From: Brassicibacter mesophilus
GTDB lineage: Bacteria; Bacillota; Clostridia; Tissierellales; Proteiniboraceae
Assembly: GCF_050433385.1 (NCBI RefSeq)
Contig: NZ_JBNPXI010000044.1
Coordinates: forward strand, 1-6,722
Length of the DNA stretch: 6,722 bases
Direction: 5' to 3'
The notes under the pieces are model-generated. The model worked only from the letters and a program-made list of their open reading frames with translations. It did no database searches and was not told the DNA's origin. Position 1 is the first letter of the stretch, and each line of letters begins with the position of its first letter. Below are positions 6,516 through 6,722 of this stretch, piece by piece. Position numbers and translations under genes: made by a program.

Positions 6516-6565
6516 ATTTGAAATGGTAGTGTTTCAAAAAACTGATGAAACCAATTATTTCAAAT
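6516..6565 (+). repeat. Long imperfect inverted repeat (RNA hairpin)
   Basis: ATTTGAAAT at 6516-6524 pairs with ATTTCAAAT at 6557-6565. The stem continues with two G-U wobbles, a T-A pair, one mismatch, a G-C pair and a bulge, and ends with GTTTCA (6531-6536) and TGAAAC (6546-6551) around a 9-base loop. The wobbles are pairs only in plus-strand RNA, agreeing with the direction of the candidate promoter upstream. No T-tract follows. Confidence 0.6.
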
Positions 6566-6589
6566 GCCTTAATATAATTCAGTTATAAA

Positions 6590-6618
6590 TGAACAAGATT
6601 TTCTATAAATCTTGTTCA
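6590..6618. repeat. Perfect 12-bp hairpin
   Basis: TGAACAAGATTT at 6590-6601 is the exact reverse complement of 6607-6618, around a TCTAT loop. On the plus strand it is followed by an A/T mixture (AAAATATATTTATT) and on the minus strand by ATTTATAAC, so neither side has the clean T-tract of a strong terminator. It could be a weak terminator of a transcript from 6482, or a structural or mobile-element end. Confidence 0.6.
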
Positions 6619-6722
6619 AAATATATTTATTAGGTAATTGCGAAACTCATGATTAAAAGAGGTGTAGAAAGAACCTATAGATGTAGAAGTGAATTTTTAA
6701 ATGTAAACTAATGTGTTTTATG

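Larger units (their letters stand above)
6355..6722. other. AT-rich non-coding tail with promoter and hairpins
   Basis: No convincing protein gene is present in these 368 bases. The only short reading frames starting with ATG (21 codons at 6523 and 20 codons at 6649) have no ribosome binding site. No GC-rich terminator with a T-tract follows the DUF188 gene. The stretch holds a promoter-like pair at 6447-6475, a long imperfect dyad at 6516-6565 and a perfect hairpin at 6590-6618. It may encode a small RNA, be the leader of a gene beyond the window, or be a remnant of a mobile element; the sequence does not decide among these. Confidence 0.6.

Noticed and set aside
6523..6711. Short ORFs of 21 codons (6523-6588) and 20 codons (6649-6711)
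   Set aside because: No ribosome binding site before either; the first lies within a hairpin-forming dyad; no recognisable peptide family.
1..6722. tRNA or rRNA genes, CRISPR arrays, transposases, phage genes
   Set aside because: None seen on reading either strand; no regularly spaced repeats and no tRNA-like cloverleaf outside the T-box leader.

Overview
The window looks like chromosomal DNA from a low-GC Gram-positive bacterium of the class Clostridia. The evidence is strongly AT-rich intergenic DNA, AGGAGG-type ribosome binding sites, a T-box riboswitch, a Bce-type two-component pair and a true glutaminyl-tRNA synthetase of the type I recall from clostridia. I cannot fix the genus; a Peptostreptococcaceae- or Clostridium-like host is only a guess.

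Layout. Positions 1-1855, minus strand: a response regulator (1163-1855) followed after 8 bases by an intramembrane-sensing histidine kinase (75-1154). This is the sensory half of a Bce-type module. Beyond the kinase, the first bases of the window form an AGGAG ribosome binding site on the minus strand, so another minus-strand gene should start just outside. In this class of module that gene is usually the ATPase of an antimicrobial-peptide-responsive ABC transporter. Positions 2046-3554, minus strand: a stand-alone DUF1846 (UPF0371) gene of unknown function, with its own intrinsic terminator at 1961-1998. Positions 3555-3784 are the divergent intergenic region.

Positions 3785-6354, plus strand: a perfect-consensus sigma-A promoter, a complete T-box leader with antiterminator and terminator, glnS (glutaminyl-tRNA synthetase) and, 32 bases further on, a YaiI/YqxD (DUF188) gene that probably shares the transcript. 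The leader should sense uncharged tRNA and let transcription read into glnS when glutaminyl-tRNA is short. Positions 6355-6722 hold no convincing gene, but they contain a good promoter-like sequence followed by two hairpins. This could be a small RNA or the leader of a gene outside the window.

Most of the window is ordinary core and accessory clostridial gene content, and I see no convincing new multi-gene system. The points most worth a second look are: the GlnRS has substitutions in both class I signature motifs (HIGH to HIGN, MSKRK to TSKRY) although its glutamine- and ATP-binding landmarks otherwise remain; the T-box specifier can be read as Gln (CAA) or, one base earlier, Thr (ACA); and the non-coding tail has promoter-plus-hairpin structure. 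For four of the five genes I moved the start codon to, or confirmed it at, the position best supported by the ribosome binding site.
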